Numbered from the stretch's first letter, positions 10,824-25,335 are shown. The stretch: 64,000 nt of DNA from Hippasteria phrygiana (GCA_037893225.1 JAZGUH010000451.1:1630001-1694000); one strand, 5' to 3'. Translations and numbers: made by a program. The notes: a model not told the origin generated them from the sequence alone.

Positions 10824-13800
10824 GAAGCTGGCGATGGTCTCAAATTGTTGCGCTAGATCTAACCTACCCATACGTGTGAAAATTACTGGATTTGGTGAAT
10901 ATTTCATTCAATTATGAACAGGGAAAGGGGGGTCGTTCATCTGAAAATGTGGCAAACGTTAAGCAGTCACAATGCAGTAAACGGAAGAACGCACACAGAG
11001 TTCACAGGAAGAAATTTGTTGCGAGGTTTGAATTTTCTCGAAGAGTTCTAACGCTGTGAAGCTGGCGATGGTCTCAAATTGTTGCGCTAGATCTAAGCTA
11101 CCCATACGTGTGAAAATTACTGGATTTGGTGAATATCCCATTCAATTATGAACAGGGAAAGGAGGGGCGTTCATCTGAAAATGTGGCAAACGTTAAGCAA
11201 TAACAATGCAGTAAACGGAAGAACGCACACAGAGTTCACCGGAAGAAATTTGTTGCGAGGTTTGAATTTTCTCGAAGAGTTCTAACGCTGTGAAGCTGGC
11301 GATGGTCTCAAATTGTTGCGCTAGATCTAAGCTACCAATACGTGTGAAAATTGCTAGATTTGGTCAATATCCCAATAAATTATGAACAGGGAAAGGAGGG
11401 GCGTTCATCTGAAAATGTGGCAAACGTTAAGCAGTCACAATGCAGTAAACGGGAGAACGCACACAGAGTTCACAGGAAGAAATTTGTTGCGAGGTTTGAA
11501 TTTTCTCGAAGAGTTCTAACGCTGTGAAGCTGGCGATGGTCTCAAATTGTTGCGCTAGATCTAAGCTACCCATACGTGTGAAAATTACTGGATTTGGTGA
11601 ATATTTCATTCAATTATGAACAGGGAAAGGAGGGTCGTTCATCTGAAAATGTGGCAAACGTTAAGCAGTCACAATGCAGTAAAAGGAAGAACGCACACAG
11701 AGTTCACGGGAAGAAATTTGTTGCGAGGTTTGAATTTTCTCGAAGAGTTCTAACGCTGTGAAGCTGGCGATGGTCTCAAATTGTTGCGCTAGATCTAAGC
11801 TACCCATACGTGTGAAAATTACTGGATTTGGTCAATATCCCATTCAATTATGAACAGGGAAAGGAGGGGCGTTCATCTGAAAATGTGGCAAACGTTAAGC
11901 AATCACAATGCAGTAAACGGAAGAACGCACACAGAGTTCACCGGAAGAAATTTGTTGCGAGGTTTGAATTTTCTCGAAGAGTTCTAACGCTGTGAAGCTG
12001 GCGATGGTCTCAAATTGTTGCGCTAGATCTAAGCTACCCATACGTGTGAAAATTACTGGATTTGGTGAATATCCCATTCAATTATGAACAGGGAAAGGAG
12101 GGGCGTTCATCTGAAAATGTGGCAAACGTTAAGCAATCACAATGCAGTAAACGGAAGAACGCACACAGAGTTCACCGGAAGAAATTTGTTGCGAGGTTTG
12201 AATTTTCTCGAAGAGTTCTAACGCTGTGAAGCTGGCGATGGTCTCAAATTGTTGCGCTAGATCTAAGCTACCAATACGTGTGAAAATTACTGGATTTGGT
12301 CAATATCCCATTCAATTATGAACAGGGAAAGGAGGGGCGTTCATCTGAAAATGTGGCAAACGTTAAGCAGTCACAATGCAGTAAACGGAAGAACGCACAC
12401 AGAGTTCACGGGAAGAAATTTGTTGCGAGGTTTGAATTTTCTCGAAGAGTTCTCACGCTATGAAGCTGGCGATGGTCTCAAATTGTTGCGCTAGATCTAA
12501 GCTACCCATACGTGTGAACATTACTGGATTTGGTCAATATCCCATTCAAATATGAACAGGGAAAGGAGGGTCGTTCATCTGAAAATGTGGCAAACGTTAA
12601 GCAGTCACAATGCAGTAAACGGAAGAACGCACACAGAGTTCACAGGAAGAAATTTGTTGCGAGGTTTGAATTTTCTCGAAGAGTTCTAACGCTGTGAAGC
12701 TGGCGATGGTCTCAAATTGTTGCGCTAGATCTAAGCTACCAATACGTGTGAAAATTGCTAGATTTGGTCAATATCCCAATAAATTATGAACAGGGAAAGG
12801 AGGGGCGTTCATCTGAAAATGTGGCAAACGTTAAGCAGTCACAATGCAGTAAACGGGAGAACGCACACAGAGTTCACAGGAAGAAATTTGTTGCGAGGTT
12901 TGAATTTTCTCGAAGAGTTCTAACGCTGTGAAGCTGGCGATGGTCTCAAATTGTTGCGCTAGATCTAAGCTACCCATACGTTTGAAAATTACTGGATTTG
13001 GTCAATATCCCATTCAATTATGAACAGGGAAAGGAGGGGCGTTCATCTGAAAATGTGGCAAACGTTAAGCAATAACAATGCAGTAAACGGAAGAACGCAC
13101 ACAGAGTTCACCGGAAGAAATTTGTTGCGAGGTTTGAATTTTCTCGAAGAGTTCTAACGCTGTGAAGCTGGTGATGGTCTCAAATTGTTGCGCTAGATCT
13201 AAGCTACCAATACGTGTGAAAATTGGTAGATTTGGTTAATATCCCAATAAATTATGAACAGGGAAAGGAGGGGCGTTCATCTGAAAATGTGGCAAACGTT
13301 AAGCAGTCACAATGCAGTAAACGGGAGAACGCACACAGAGTTCACAGGAAGAAATTTGTTGCGAGGTTTGAATTTTCTCGAAGAGTTCTAACGCTGTGAA
13401 GCTGGCGATGGTCTCAAATTGTTGCGCTAGATCTAAGCTACCCATACGTGTGAAAATTACTGGATTTGGTGAATATCCCATTCAATTATGAACAGGGAAA
13501 GGAGGGGCGTTCATCTGAAAATGTGGCAAACGTTAAGCAGTCACAATGCAGTAAACGGAAGAACGCACACAGAGTTCACGGGAAGAAATTTGTTGCGAGG
13601 TTTGAATTTTCTCGAAGAGTTCTCACGCTATGAAGCTGGCGATGGTCTCAAATTGTTGCGCTAGATCTAAGCTACCCATACGTGTGAACATTACTGGATT
13701 TGGTCAATATCCCATTCAAATATGAACAGGGAAAGGAGGGTCGTTCATCTGAAAATGTGGCAAACGTTAAGCAGTCACAGTGCAGTAAACGGAAGAACGC

Positions 13801-16344
13801 ACACAGAGTTCACAGGAAGAAATTTGTTGCGAGGTTTGAATTTTCTCGAAGAGTTCTAACGCTGTGAAGCTGGCGATGGTCTCAAATTGTTGCGCTAGAT
13901 CTAAGCTACCCATACGTGTGAAAATTACTGGATTTGGTGAATATTTCATTCAATTATGAACAGGGAAAGGAGGGTCGTTCATCTGAAAATGTGGCAAACG
14001 TTAAGCAGTCACAATGCAGTAAAAGGAAGAACGCACACAGAGTTCACGGGAAGAAATGTGTTGCGAGGTTTGAATTTTCTCGAAGAGTTCTAACGCTGTG
14101 AAGCTGGCGATGGTCTCAAATTGTTGCGCTAGATCTAAGCTACCCATACGTGTGAAAATTACTGGATTTGGTCAATATCCCATTCAATTATGAACAGGGA
14201 AAGGAGGGGCGTTCATCTGAAAATGTGGCAAACGTTAAGCAATCACAATGCAGTAAACGGAAGAACGCACACAGAGTTCACCGGAAGAAATTTGTTGCGA
14301 GGTTTGAATTTTCTCGAAGAGTTCTAACGCTGTGAAGCTGGCGATGGTCTCAAATTGTTGCGCTAGATCTAAGCTACCAATACGTGTGAAAATTGCTAGA
14401 TTTGGTCAATATCCCAATAAATTATGAACAGGGAAAGGAGGGGCGTTCATCTGAAAATGTGGCAAACGTTAAGCAGTCACAATGCAGTAAACGGGAGAAC
14501 GCACACAGAGTTCACAGGAAGAAATTTGTTGCGAGGTTTGAATTTTCTCGAAGAGTTCTAACGCTGTGAAGCTGGCGATGGTCTCAAATGGTTGCGCTAG
14601 ATCTAAGCTACCCATACGTGTGAAAATTACTGGATTTGGTGAATATCCCATTCAATTATGAACAGGGAAAGGAGGGGCGTTCATCTGAAAATGTGGCAAA
14701 CGTTAAGCAATCACAATGCAGTAAACGGAAGAACGCACACAGAGTTCACCGGAAGAAATTTGTTGCGAGGTTTGAATTTTCTCGAAGAGTTCTAACGCTG
14801 TGAAGCTGGCGATGGTCTCAAATTGTTGCGCTAGATCTAAGCTACCAATACGTGTGAAAATTACTGGATTTGGTCAATATCCCATTCAATTATGAACAGG
14901 GAAAGGAGGGGCGTTCATCTGAAAATGTGGCAAACGTTAAGCAGTCACAATGCAGTAAACGGAAGAACGCACACAGAGTTCACGGGAAGAAATTTGTTGC
15001 GAGGTTTGAATTTTCTCGAAGAGTTCTCACGCTATGAAGCTGGCGATGGTCTCAAATTGTTGCGCTAGATCTAAGCTACCCATACGTGTGAACATTACTG
15101 GATTTGGTCAATATCCCATTCAAATATGAACAGGGAAAGGAGGGTCGTTCATCTGAAAATGTGGCAAACGTTAAGCAGTCACAATGCAGTAAACGGAAGA
15201 ACGCACACAGAGTTCACAGGAAGAAATTTGTTGCGAGGTTTGAATTTTCTCGAAGAGTTCTAACGCTGTGAAGCTGGCGATGGTCTCAAATTGTTGCGCT
15301 AGATCTAAGCTACCCATACGTGTGAAAATTACTGGATTTGGTGAATATTTCATTCAATTATGAACAGGGAAAGGGGGGTCGTTCATCTGAAAATGTGGCA
15401 AACGTTAAGCAGTCACAATGCAGTAAACGGAAGAACGCACACAGAGTTCACAGGAAGAAATTTGTTGCGAGGTTTGAATTTTCTCGAAGAGTTCTAACGC
15501 TGTGAAGCTGGCGATGGTCTCAAATTGTTGCGCTAGATCTAAGCTACCCATACGTGTGAAAATTACTGGATTTGGTGAATATCCCATTCAATTATGAACA
15601 GGGAAAGGAGGGGCGTTCATCTGAAAATATGGCAAACGTTAAGCAGTCACAATGCAGTAAACGGAAGAACGCACACAGAGTTCACGGGAAGAAATTTGTT
15701 GCGAGGTTTGAATTTTCTCGAAGAGTTCTCACGCTATGAAGCTGGCGATGGTCTCAAATTGTTGCGCTAGATCTAAGCTACCCATACGTGTGAACATTAC
15801 TGGATTTGGTCAATATCCCATTCAAATATGAACAGGGAAAGGAGGGTCGTTCATCTGAAAATGTGGCAAACGTTAAGCAGTCACAATGCAGTAAACGGAA
15901 GAACGCACACAGAGTTCACAGGAAGAAATTTGTTGCGAGGTTTGAATTTTCTCGAAGAGTTCTAACGCTGTGAAGCTGGCGATGGTCTCAAATTGTTGCG
16001 CTAGATCTAAGCTACCCATACGTGTGAAAATTACTGGATTTGGTGAATATTTCATTCAATTATGAACAGGGAAAGGGGGGTCGTTCATCTGAAAATGTGG
16101 CAAACGTTAAGCAGTCACAATGCAGTAAACGGAAGAACGCACACAGAGTTCACAGGAAGAAATTTGTTGCGAGGTTTGAATTTTCTCGAAGAGTTCTAAC
16201 GCTGTGAAGCTGGCGATGGTCTCAAATTGTTGCGCTAGATCTAAGCTACCCATACGTGTGAAAATTACTGGATTTGGTCAATATCCCATTCAATTATGAA
16301 CAGGGAAAGGAGGGGCGTTCATCTGAAAATGTGGCAAACGTTAA
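10824..16344. repeat. Composite copy of 294-7452 lacking seven monomers
   Basis: 10824-12695 follows 294-2165 at an offset of 10530 bp (45 monomers). From 12696 on it follows 3804-7452 at an offset of 8892 bp (38 monomers). The switch removes the seven monomers at 2166-3803. Markers include AAAAGGAAG near 1152 and 11682, and CATACGTTTG near 4084 and 12976. Confidence 0.8.
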
Positions 16345-18684
16345 GCAGTCACAATGCAGTAAAAGGAAGAACGCACACAGAGTTCACGGGAAGAAATGTG
16401 TTGCGAGGTTTGAATTTTCTCGAAGAGTTCTAACGCTGTGAAGCTGGCGATGGTCTCAAATTGTTGCGCTAGATCTAAGCTACCCATACGTGTGAAAATT
16501 ACTGGATTTGGTCAATATCCCATTCAATTATGAACAGGGAAAGGAGGGGCGTTCATCTGAAAATGTGGCAAACGTTAAGCAATCACAATGCAGTAAACGG
16601 AAGAACGCACACAGAGTTCACCGGAAGAAATTTGTTGCGAGGTTTGAATTTTCTCGAAGAGTTCTAACGCTGTGAAGCTGGCGATGGTCTCAAATTGTTG
16701 CGCTAGATCTAAGCTACCAATACGTGTGAAAATTGCTAGATTTGGTCAATATCCCAATAAATTATGAACAGGGAAAGGAGGGGCGTTCATCTGAAAATGT
16801 GGCAAACGTTAAGCAGTCACAATGCAGTAAACGGGAGAACGCACACAGAGTTCACAGGAAGAAATTTGTTGCGAGGTTTGAATTTTCTCGAAGAGTTCTA
16901 ACGCTGTGAAGCTGGCGATGGTCTCAAATGGTTGCGCTAGATCTAAGCTACCCATACGTGTGAAAATTACTGGATTTGGTGAATATCCCATTCAATTATG
17001 AACAGGGAAAGGAGGGGCGTTCATCTGAAAATGTGGCAAACGTTAAGCAATCACAATGCAGTAAACGGAAGAACGCACACAGAGTTCACCGGAAGAAATT
17101 TGTTGCGAGGTTTGAATTTTCTCGAAGAGTTCTAACGCTGTGAAGCTGGCGATGGTCTCAAATTGTTGCGCTAGATCTAAGCTACCAATACGTGTGAAAA
17201 TTACTGGATTTGGTCAATATCCCATTCAATTATGAACAGGGAAAGGAGGGGCGTTCATCTGAAAATGTGGCAAACGTTAAGCAGTCACAATGCAGTAAAC
17301 GGAAGAACGCACACAGAGTTCACGGGAAGAAATTTGTTGCGAGGTTTGAATTTTCTCGAAGAGTTCTCACGCTATGAAGCTGGCGATGGTCTCAAATTGT
17401 TGCGCTAGATCTAAGCTACCCATACGTGTGAACATTACTGGATTTGGTCAATATCCCATTCAAATATGAACAGGGAAAGGAGGGTCGTTCATCTGAAAAT
17501 GTGGCAAACGTTAAGCAGTCACAATGCAGTAAACGGAAGAACGCACACAGAGTTCACAGGAAGAAATTTGTTGCGAGGTTTGAATTTTCTCGAAGAGTTC
17601 TAACGCTGTGAAGCTGGCGATGGTCTCAAATTGTTGCGCTAGATCTAAGCTACCCATACGTGTGAAAATTACTGGATTTGGTGAATATTTCATTCAATTA
17701 TGAACAGGGAAAGGGGGGTCGTTCATCTGAAAATGTGGCAAACGTTAAGCAGTCACAATGCAGTAAACGGAAGAACGCACACAGAGTTCACAGGAAGAAA
17801 TTTGTTGCGAGGTTTGAATTTTCTCGAAGAGTTCTAACGCTGTGAAGCTGGCGATGGTCTCAAATTGTTGCGCTAGATCTAAGCTACCCATACGTGTGAA
17901 AATTACTGGATTTGGTGAATATCCCATTCAATTATGAACAGGGAAAGGAGGGGCGTTCATCTGAAAATATGGCAAACGTTAAGCAGTCACAATGCAGTAA
18001 ACGGAAGAACGCACACAGAGTTCACGGGAAGAAATTTGTTGCGAGGTTTGAATTTTCTCGAAGAGTTCTCACGCTATGAAGCTGGCGATGGTCTCAAATT
18101 GTTGCGCTAGATCTAAGCTACCCATACGTGTGAACATTACTGGATTTGGTCAATATCCCATTCAAATATGAACAGGGAAAGGAGGGTCGTTCATCTGAAA
18201 ATGTGGCAAACGTTAAGCAGTCACAATGCAGTAAACGGAAGAACGCACACAGAGTTCACAGGAAGAAATTTGTTGCGAGGTTTGAATTTTCTCGAAGAGT
18301 TCTAACGCTGTGAAGCTGGCGATGGTCTCAAATTGTTGCGCTAGATCTAAGCTACCCATACGTGTGAAAATTACTGGATTTGGTGAATATTTCATTCAAT
18401 TATGAACAGGGAAAGGGGGGTCGTTCATCTGAAAATGTGGCAAACGTTAAGCAGTCACAATGCAGTAAACGGAAGAACGCACACAGAGTTCACAGGAAGA
18501 AATTTGTTGCGAGGTTTGAATTTTCTCGAAGAGTTCTAACGCTGTGAAGCTGGCGATGGTCTCAAATTGTTGCGCTAGATCTAAGCTACCCATACGTGTG
18601 AAAATTACTGGATTTGGTCAATATCCCATTCAATTATGAACAGGGAAAGGAGGGGCGTTCATCTGAAAATGTGGCAAACGTTAA
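13974..18684. repeat. Tandem block duplication, period 2340 bp (10 monomers)
   Basis: Private variants recur exactly 2340 bp apart: AAATGTG at ~14056 and ~16396, CAAATGGTTG near 14586 and 16926, and GAAAATATGG near 15623 and 17963. I saw no difference between the two copies. The junction lies at about 16314-16345. Beyond it, the left array's sequence (near 7453) resumes at 18684, so the second copy looks like a clean 10-monomer addition. Confidence 0.88.
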
Positions 18685-21600
18685 GCAATAACAATGCAGT
18701 AAACGGAAGAACGCACACAGAGTTCACCGGAAGAAATTTGTTGCGAGGTTTGAATTTTCTCGAAGAGTTCTAACGCTGTGAAGCTGGCGATGGTCTCAAA
18801 TTGTTGCGCTAGATCTAAGCTACCAATACGTGTGAAAATTGCTAGATTTGGTCAATATCCCAATAAATTATGAACAGGGAAAGGAGGGGCGTTCATCTGA
18901 AAATGTGGCAAACGTTAAGCAGTCACAATGCAGTAAACGGGAGAACGCACACAGAGTTCACAGGAAGAAATTTGTTGCGAGGTTTGAATTTTCTCGAAGA
19001 GTTCTCACGCTATGAAGCTGGCGATGGTCTCAAATTGTTGCGCTAGATCTAAGCTACCCATACGTGTGAACATTACTGGATTTGGTCAATATCCCATTCA
19101 AATATGAACAGGGAAAGGAGGGTCGTTCATCTGAAAATGTGGCAAACGTTAAGCAGTCACAATGCAGTAAACGGAAGAACGCACACAGAGTTCACAGGAA
19201 GAAATTTGTTGCGAGGTTTGAATTTTCTCGAAGAGTTCTAACGCTGTGAAGCTGGCGATGGTCTCAAATTGTTGCGCTAGATCTAAGCTACCCATACGTG
19301 TGAAAATTACTGGATTTGGTGAATATTTAATTCAATTATGAACAGGGAAAGGGGGGTCGTTCATCTGAAAATGTGGCAAACGTTAAGCAGTCACAATGCA
19401 GTAAACGGAAGAACGCACACAGAGTTCACAGGAAGAAATTTGTTGCGAGGTTTGAATTTTCTCGAAGAGTTCTAACGCTGTGAAGCTGGCGATGGTCTCA
19501 AATTGTTGCGCTAGATCTAAGCTACCCATACGTGTGAAAATTACTGGATTTGGTGAATATCCCATTCAATTATGAACAGGGAAAGGAGGGGCGTTCATCT
19601 GAAAATGTGGCAAACGTTAAGCAATAACAATGCAGTAAACGGAAGAACGCACACAGAGTTCACCGGAAGAAATTTGTTGCGAGGTTTGAATTTTCTCGAA
19701 GAGTTCTAACGCTGTGAAGCTGGCGATGGTCTCAAATTGTTGCGCTAGATCTAAGCTACCAATACGTGTGAAAATTGCTAGATTTGGTCAATATCCCAAT
19801 AAATTATGAACAGGGAAAGGAGGGGCGTTCATCTGAAAATGTGGCAAACGTTAAGCAGTCACAATGCAGTAAACGGGAGAACGCACACAGAGTTCACAGG
19901 AAGAAATTTGTTGCGAGGTTTGAATTTTCTCGAAGAGTTCTAACGCTGTGAAGCTGGCGAAGGTCTCAAATTGTTGCACTAGATCTAAGCTACCCATACG
20001 TGTGAAAATTACTGGATTTGGTGAATATTTCATTCAATTATGAACAGGGAAAGGAGGGTCGTTCATCTGAAAATGTGGCAAACGTTAAGCAGTCACAATG
20101 CAGTAAAAGGAAGAACGCACACAGAGTTCACGGGAAGAAATTTGTTGCGAGGTTTGAATTTTCTCGAAGAGTTCTAACGCTGTGAAGCTGGCGATGGTCT
20201 CAAATTGTTGCGCTAGATCTAAGCTACCCATACGTGTGAAAATTACTGGATTTGGTCAATATCCCATTCAATTATGAACAGGGAAAGGAGGGGCGTTCAT
20301 CTGAAAATGTGGCAAACGTTAAGCAATCACAATGCAGTAAACGGAAGAACGCACACAGAGTTCACCGGAAGAAATTTGTTGCGAGGTTTGAATTTTCTCG
20401 AAGAGTTCTAACGCTGTGAAGCTGGCGATGGTCTCAAATTGTTGCGCTAGATCTAAGCTACCCATACGTGTGAAAATTACTGGATTTGGTGAATATCCCA
20501 TTCAATTATGAACAGGGAAAGGAGGGGCGTTCATCTGAAAATGTGGCAAACGTTAAGCAATCACAATGCAGTAAACGGAAGAACGCACACAGAGTTCACC
20601 GGAAGAAATTTGTTGCGAGGTTTGAATTTTCTCGAAGAGTTCTAACGCTGTGAAGCTGGCGATGGTCTCAAATTGTTGCGCTAGATCTAAGCTACCAATA
20701 CGTGTGAAAATTACTGGATTTGGTCAATATCCCATTCAATTATGAACAGGGAAAGGAGGGGCGTTCATCTGAAAATGTGGCAAACGTTAAGCAGTCACAA
20801 TGCAGTAAACGGAAGAACGCACACAGAGTTCACAGGAAGAAATTTGTTGCGAGGTTTGAATTTTCTCGAAGAGTTCTCACGCTATGAAGCTGGCGATGGT
20901 CTCAAATTGTTGCGCTAGATCTAAGCTACCCATACGTGTGAACATTACTGGATTTGGTCAATATCCCATTCAAATATGAACAGGGAAAGGAGGGTCGTTC
21001 ATCTGAAAATGTGGCAAACGTTAAGCAGTCACAATGCAGTAAACGGAAGAACGCACACAGAGTTCACAGGAAGAAATTTGTTGCGAGGTTTGAATTTTCT
21101 CGAAGAGTTCTAACGCTGTGAAGCTGGCGATGGTCTCAAATTGTTGCGCTAGATCTAAGCTACCCATACGTGTGGAAATTACTGGATTTGGTGAATATTT
21201 CATTCAATTATGAACAGGGAAAGGGGGGTCGTTCATCTGAAAATGTGGCAAACGTTAAGCAGTCACAATGCAGTAAACGGAAGAACGCACACAGAGTTCA
21301 CGGGAAGAAATTTGTTGCGAGGTTTGAATTTTCTCGAAGAGTTCTAACGCTGTGAAGCTGGCGATGGTCTCAAATTGTTGCGCTAGATCTAAGCTACCCA
21401 TACGTGTGAAAATTACTGGATTTGGTGAATATCCCATTCAATTATGAACAGGGAAAGGAGGGGCGTTCATCTGAAAATGTGGCAAACGTTAAGCAGTCAC
21501 AATGCAGTAAACGGAAGAACGCACACAGAGTTCACGGGAAGAAATTTGTTGCGAGGTTTGAATTTTCTCGAAGAGTTCTCACGCTATGAAGCTGGCGATG

Positions 21601-24600
21601 GTCTCAAATTGTTGCGCTAGATCTAAGCTACCCATACGTGTGAACATTACTGGATTTGGTCAATATCCCATTCAAATATGAACAGGGAAAGGAGGGTCGT
21701 TCATCTGAAAATGTGGCAAACGTTAAGCAGTCACAATGCAGTAAACGGAAGAACGCACACAGAGTTCACAGGAAGAAATTTGTTGCGAGGTTTGAATTTT
21801 CTCGAAGAGTTCTAACGCTGTGAAGCTGGCGATGGTCTCAAATTGTTGCGCTAGATCTAAGCTACCCATACGTGTGAAAATTACTGGATTTGGTGAATAT
21901 TTCATTCAATTATGAACAGGGAAAGGGGGGTCGTTCATCTGAAAATGTGGCAAACGTTAAGCAGTCACAATGCAGTAAACGGAAGAACGCACACAGAGTT
22001 CACAGGAAGAAATTTGTTGCGAGGTTTGAATTTTCTCGAAGAGTTCTAACGCTGTGAAGCTGGCGATGGTCTCAAATTGTTGCGCTAGATCTAAGCTACC
22101 CATACGTGTGAAAATTACTGGATTTGGTGAATATCCCATTCAATTATGAACAGGGAAAGGAGGGGCGTTCATCTGAAAATGTGGCAAACGTTAAGCAATA
22201 ACAATGCAGTAAACGGAAGAACGCACACAGAGTTCACCGGAAGAAATTTGTTGCGAGGTTTGAATTTTCTCGAAGAGTTCTAACGCTGTGAAGCTGGCGA
22301 TGGTCTCAAATTGTTGCGCTAGATCTAAGCTACCAATACGTGTGAAAATTGCTAGATTTGGTCAATATCCCAATAAATTATGAACAGGGAAAGGAGGGGC
22401 GTTCATCTGAAAATGTGGCAAACGTTAAGCAGTCACAATGCAGTAAACGGAAGAACGCACACAGAGTTCCCGGGAAGACATTTGTTGCGAGGTTTGAATT
22501 TTCTCGAAGAGTTCTCACGCTATGAAGCTGGCGATGGTCTCAAATTGTTGCGCTAGATCTAAGCTACCAATACGTGTGAAAATTGCTAGATTTGGTCAAT
22601 ATCCCAATAAATTATGAACAGGGAAAGGAGGGGCGTTCATCTGAAAATGTGGCAAACGTTAAGCAGTCACAATGCATTAAACGGAAGAACGCACACAGAG
22701 TTCACCGGAAGAAATTTGTTGCGAGGTTTGAATTTTCTCGAAGAGTTCTAACGCTGTGAAGCTGGCGATGGTCTCAAATTGTTGCGCTAGATCTAAGCTA
22801 CCAATACGTGTGAAAATTGCTAGATTTGGTCAATATCCCAATAAATTATGAACAGGGAAAGGAGGGGCGTTCATCTGAAAATGTGGCAAACGTTAAGCAG
22901 TCACAATGCAGTAAACGGGAGAACGCACACAGAGTTCACAGGAAGAAATTTGTTGCGAGGTTTGAATTTTCTCGAAGAGTTCTAACGCTGTGAAGCTGGC
23001 GATGGTCTCAAATTGTTGCGCTAGATCTAAGCTACCCATACGTTTGAAAATTACTGGATTTGGTGAATATCCCATTCAATTATGAACAGGGAAAGGAGGG
23101 GCGTTCATCTGAAAATGTGGCAAACGTTAAGCAGTCACAATGCAGTAAACGGAAGAACGCACACAGAGTTCACGGGAAGAAATTTGTTGCGAGGTTTGAA
23201 TTTTCTCGAAGAGTTCTCACGCTATGAAGCTGGCGATGGTCTCAAATTGTTGCGCTAGATCTAAGCTACCCATACGTGTGAACATTACTGGATTTGGTCA
23301 ATATCCCATTCAAATATGAACAGGGAAAGGAGGGTCGTTCATCTGAAAATGTGGCAAACGTTAAGCAGTCACAATGCAGTAAACGGAAGAACGCACACAG
23401 AGTTCACAGGAAGAAATTTGTTGCGAGGTTTGAATTTTCTCGAAGAGTTCTAACGCTGTGAAGCTGGCGATGGTCTCAAATTGTTGCGCTAGATCTAAGC
23501 TACCCATACGTGTGAAAATTACTGGATTTGGTGAATATTTCATTCAATTATGAACAGGGAAAGGAGGGTCGTTCATCTGAAAATGTGGCAAACGTTAAGC
23601 AGTCACAATGCAGTAAACGGAAGAACGCACACAGAGTTCACAGGAAGAAATTTGTTGCGAGGTTTGAATTTTCTCGAAGAGTTCTCACGCTGTGAAGCTG
23701 GCGATGGTCTCAAATTGTTGCGCTAGATCTAAGCTACCCATACGTGTGAAAATTACTGGATTTGTTGAATATCCCATTCAATTATGAACAGGGAAAGGAG
23801 GGGCGTTCATCTGAAAATGTGGCAAACGTTAAGCAATAACAATGCAGTAAACGGAAGAACGCACACAGAGTTCACCGGAAGAAATTTGTTGCGAGGTTTG
23901 AATTTTCTCGAAGAGTTCTAACGCTGTGAAGCTGGCGATGGTCTCAAATTGTTGCGCTAGATCTAAGCTACCAATACGTGTGAAAATTGCTAGATTTGGT
24001 CAATATCCCAATAAATTATGAACAGGGAAAGGAGGGGCGTTCATCTGAAAATGTGGCAAACGTTAAGCAGTCACAATGCAGTAAACGGGAGAACGCACAC
24101 AGAGTTCACAGGAAGAAATTTGTTGCGAGGTTTGAATTTTCTCGAAGAGTTCTAACGCTGTGAAGCTGGCGATGGTCTCAAATTGTTGCGCTAGATCTAA
24201 GCTACCCATACGTGTGAAAATTACTGGATTTGGTCAATATCCCATTCAATTATGAACAGGGAAAGGAGGGGCGTTCATCTGAAAATGTGGCAAACGTTAA
24301 GCAGTCACAATGCAGTAAACGGAAGAACGCACACAGAGTTCACGGGAAGAAATTTGTTGCGAGGTTTGAATTTTCTCGAAGAGTTCTAACGCTGTGAAGC
24401 TGGCGATGGTCTCAAATTGTTGCGCTAGATCTAAGCTACCCATACGTGTGAACATTACCGGATTTGGTCAATATCCCATTCAAATATGAACAGGGAAAGG
24501 AGGGTCGTTCATCTGAAAATGTGGCAAACGTTAAGCAGTCACAATGCAGTAAACGGAAGAACGCACACAGAGTTCACAGGAAGAAATTTGTTGCGAGGTT

Positions 24601-24863
24601 TGAATTTTCTCGAAGAGTTCTAACGCTGTGAAGCTGGCGATGGTCTCAAATTGTTGCGCTAGATCTAAGCTACCCATACGTGTGAAAATTACTGCATTTG
24701 GTGAATATTTCATTCAATTATGAACAGGGAAAGGAGGGGCGTTCATCTGAAAATGTGGCAAACGTTAAGCAGTCACAATGCAGTAAACGGAAGAACGCAC
24801 ACAGAGTTCACGGGAAGAAATTTGTTGCGAGGTTTGAATTTTCTCGAAGAGTTCTAACGCTGT

Positions 24864-25097
24864 GAAGCTGGCGATAGTCTCAAATTGTTGCGCTAGATCT
24901 AAGCTACCAATACGTGTGAAAATTGCTGGATTTGGTCAATATCCCAATAAATTATGAACAGGGAAAGGAGGGGCGTTCATCTGAAAATGCGGCAAACGTT
25001 AAGCAGTCACAATGCAGTAAACGGGAGAACGCACACAGAGTTCACGGGAAGAAATTTGTTGCGAGGTTTGAATTTTCTCGAAGAGTTCTAACGCTGT
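24864..25097. repeat. Type G monomer (first occurrence)
   Basis: Type G has GCGATAGTCTC near its start, TACCAATACG, AATTGCTGGATTTGG and CCCAATAAATTATG. It is the first unit in the window with GCTGG in place of GCTAG, and it becomes common to the right. Later copies also carry AAAATTTGG or CACATTTGG at about monomer position 122. This copy has AAAATGCGG, shared with copies near 28.3, 37.6 and 40.0 kb. Confidence 0.87.
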
Positions 25098-25335
25098 GAA
25101 GCTGGCGATGGTCTCAAATTGTTGCGCTAGATCTAAGCTACCCATACGTGTGAAAATTACTGGATTTGGTGAATATCCCATTCAATTATGAACAGGGAAA
25201 GGAGGGGCGTTCATCTGAAAATGTGGCAAACGTTAAGCAGTCACAATGCAGTAAACGGAAGAACGAACGCACACAGAGTTCACGGGAAGAAATTTGTTGC
25301 GAGGTTTGAATTTTCTCGAAGAGTTCTCACGCTAT
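25098..25335. repeat. 238 bp monomer with GAAC tandem duplication (copy 1)
   Basis: The unit reads GAACGAACGC at 25261-25270 where others read GAACGC, a 4 bp duplication of GAAC. The same change recurs in units at 28378, 37739 and 40083. It is a lineage marker that dates the copying of this region. Confidence 0.93.
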
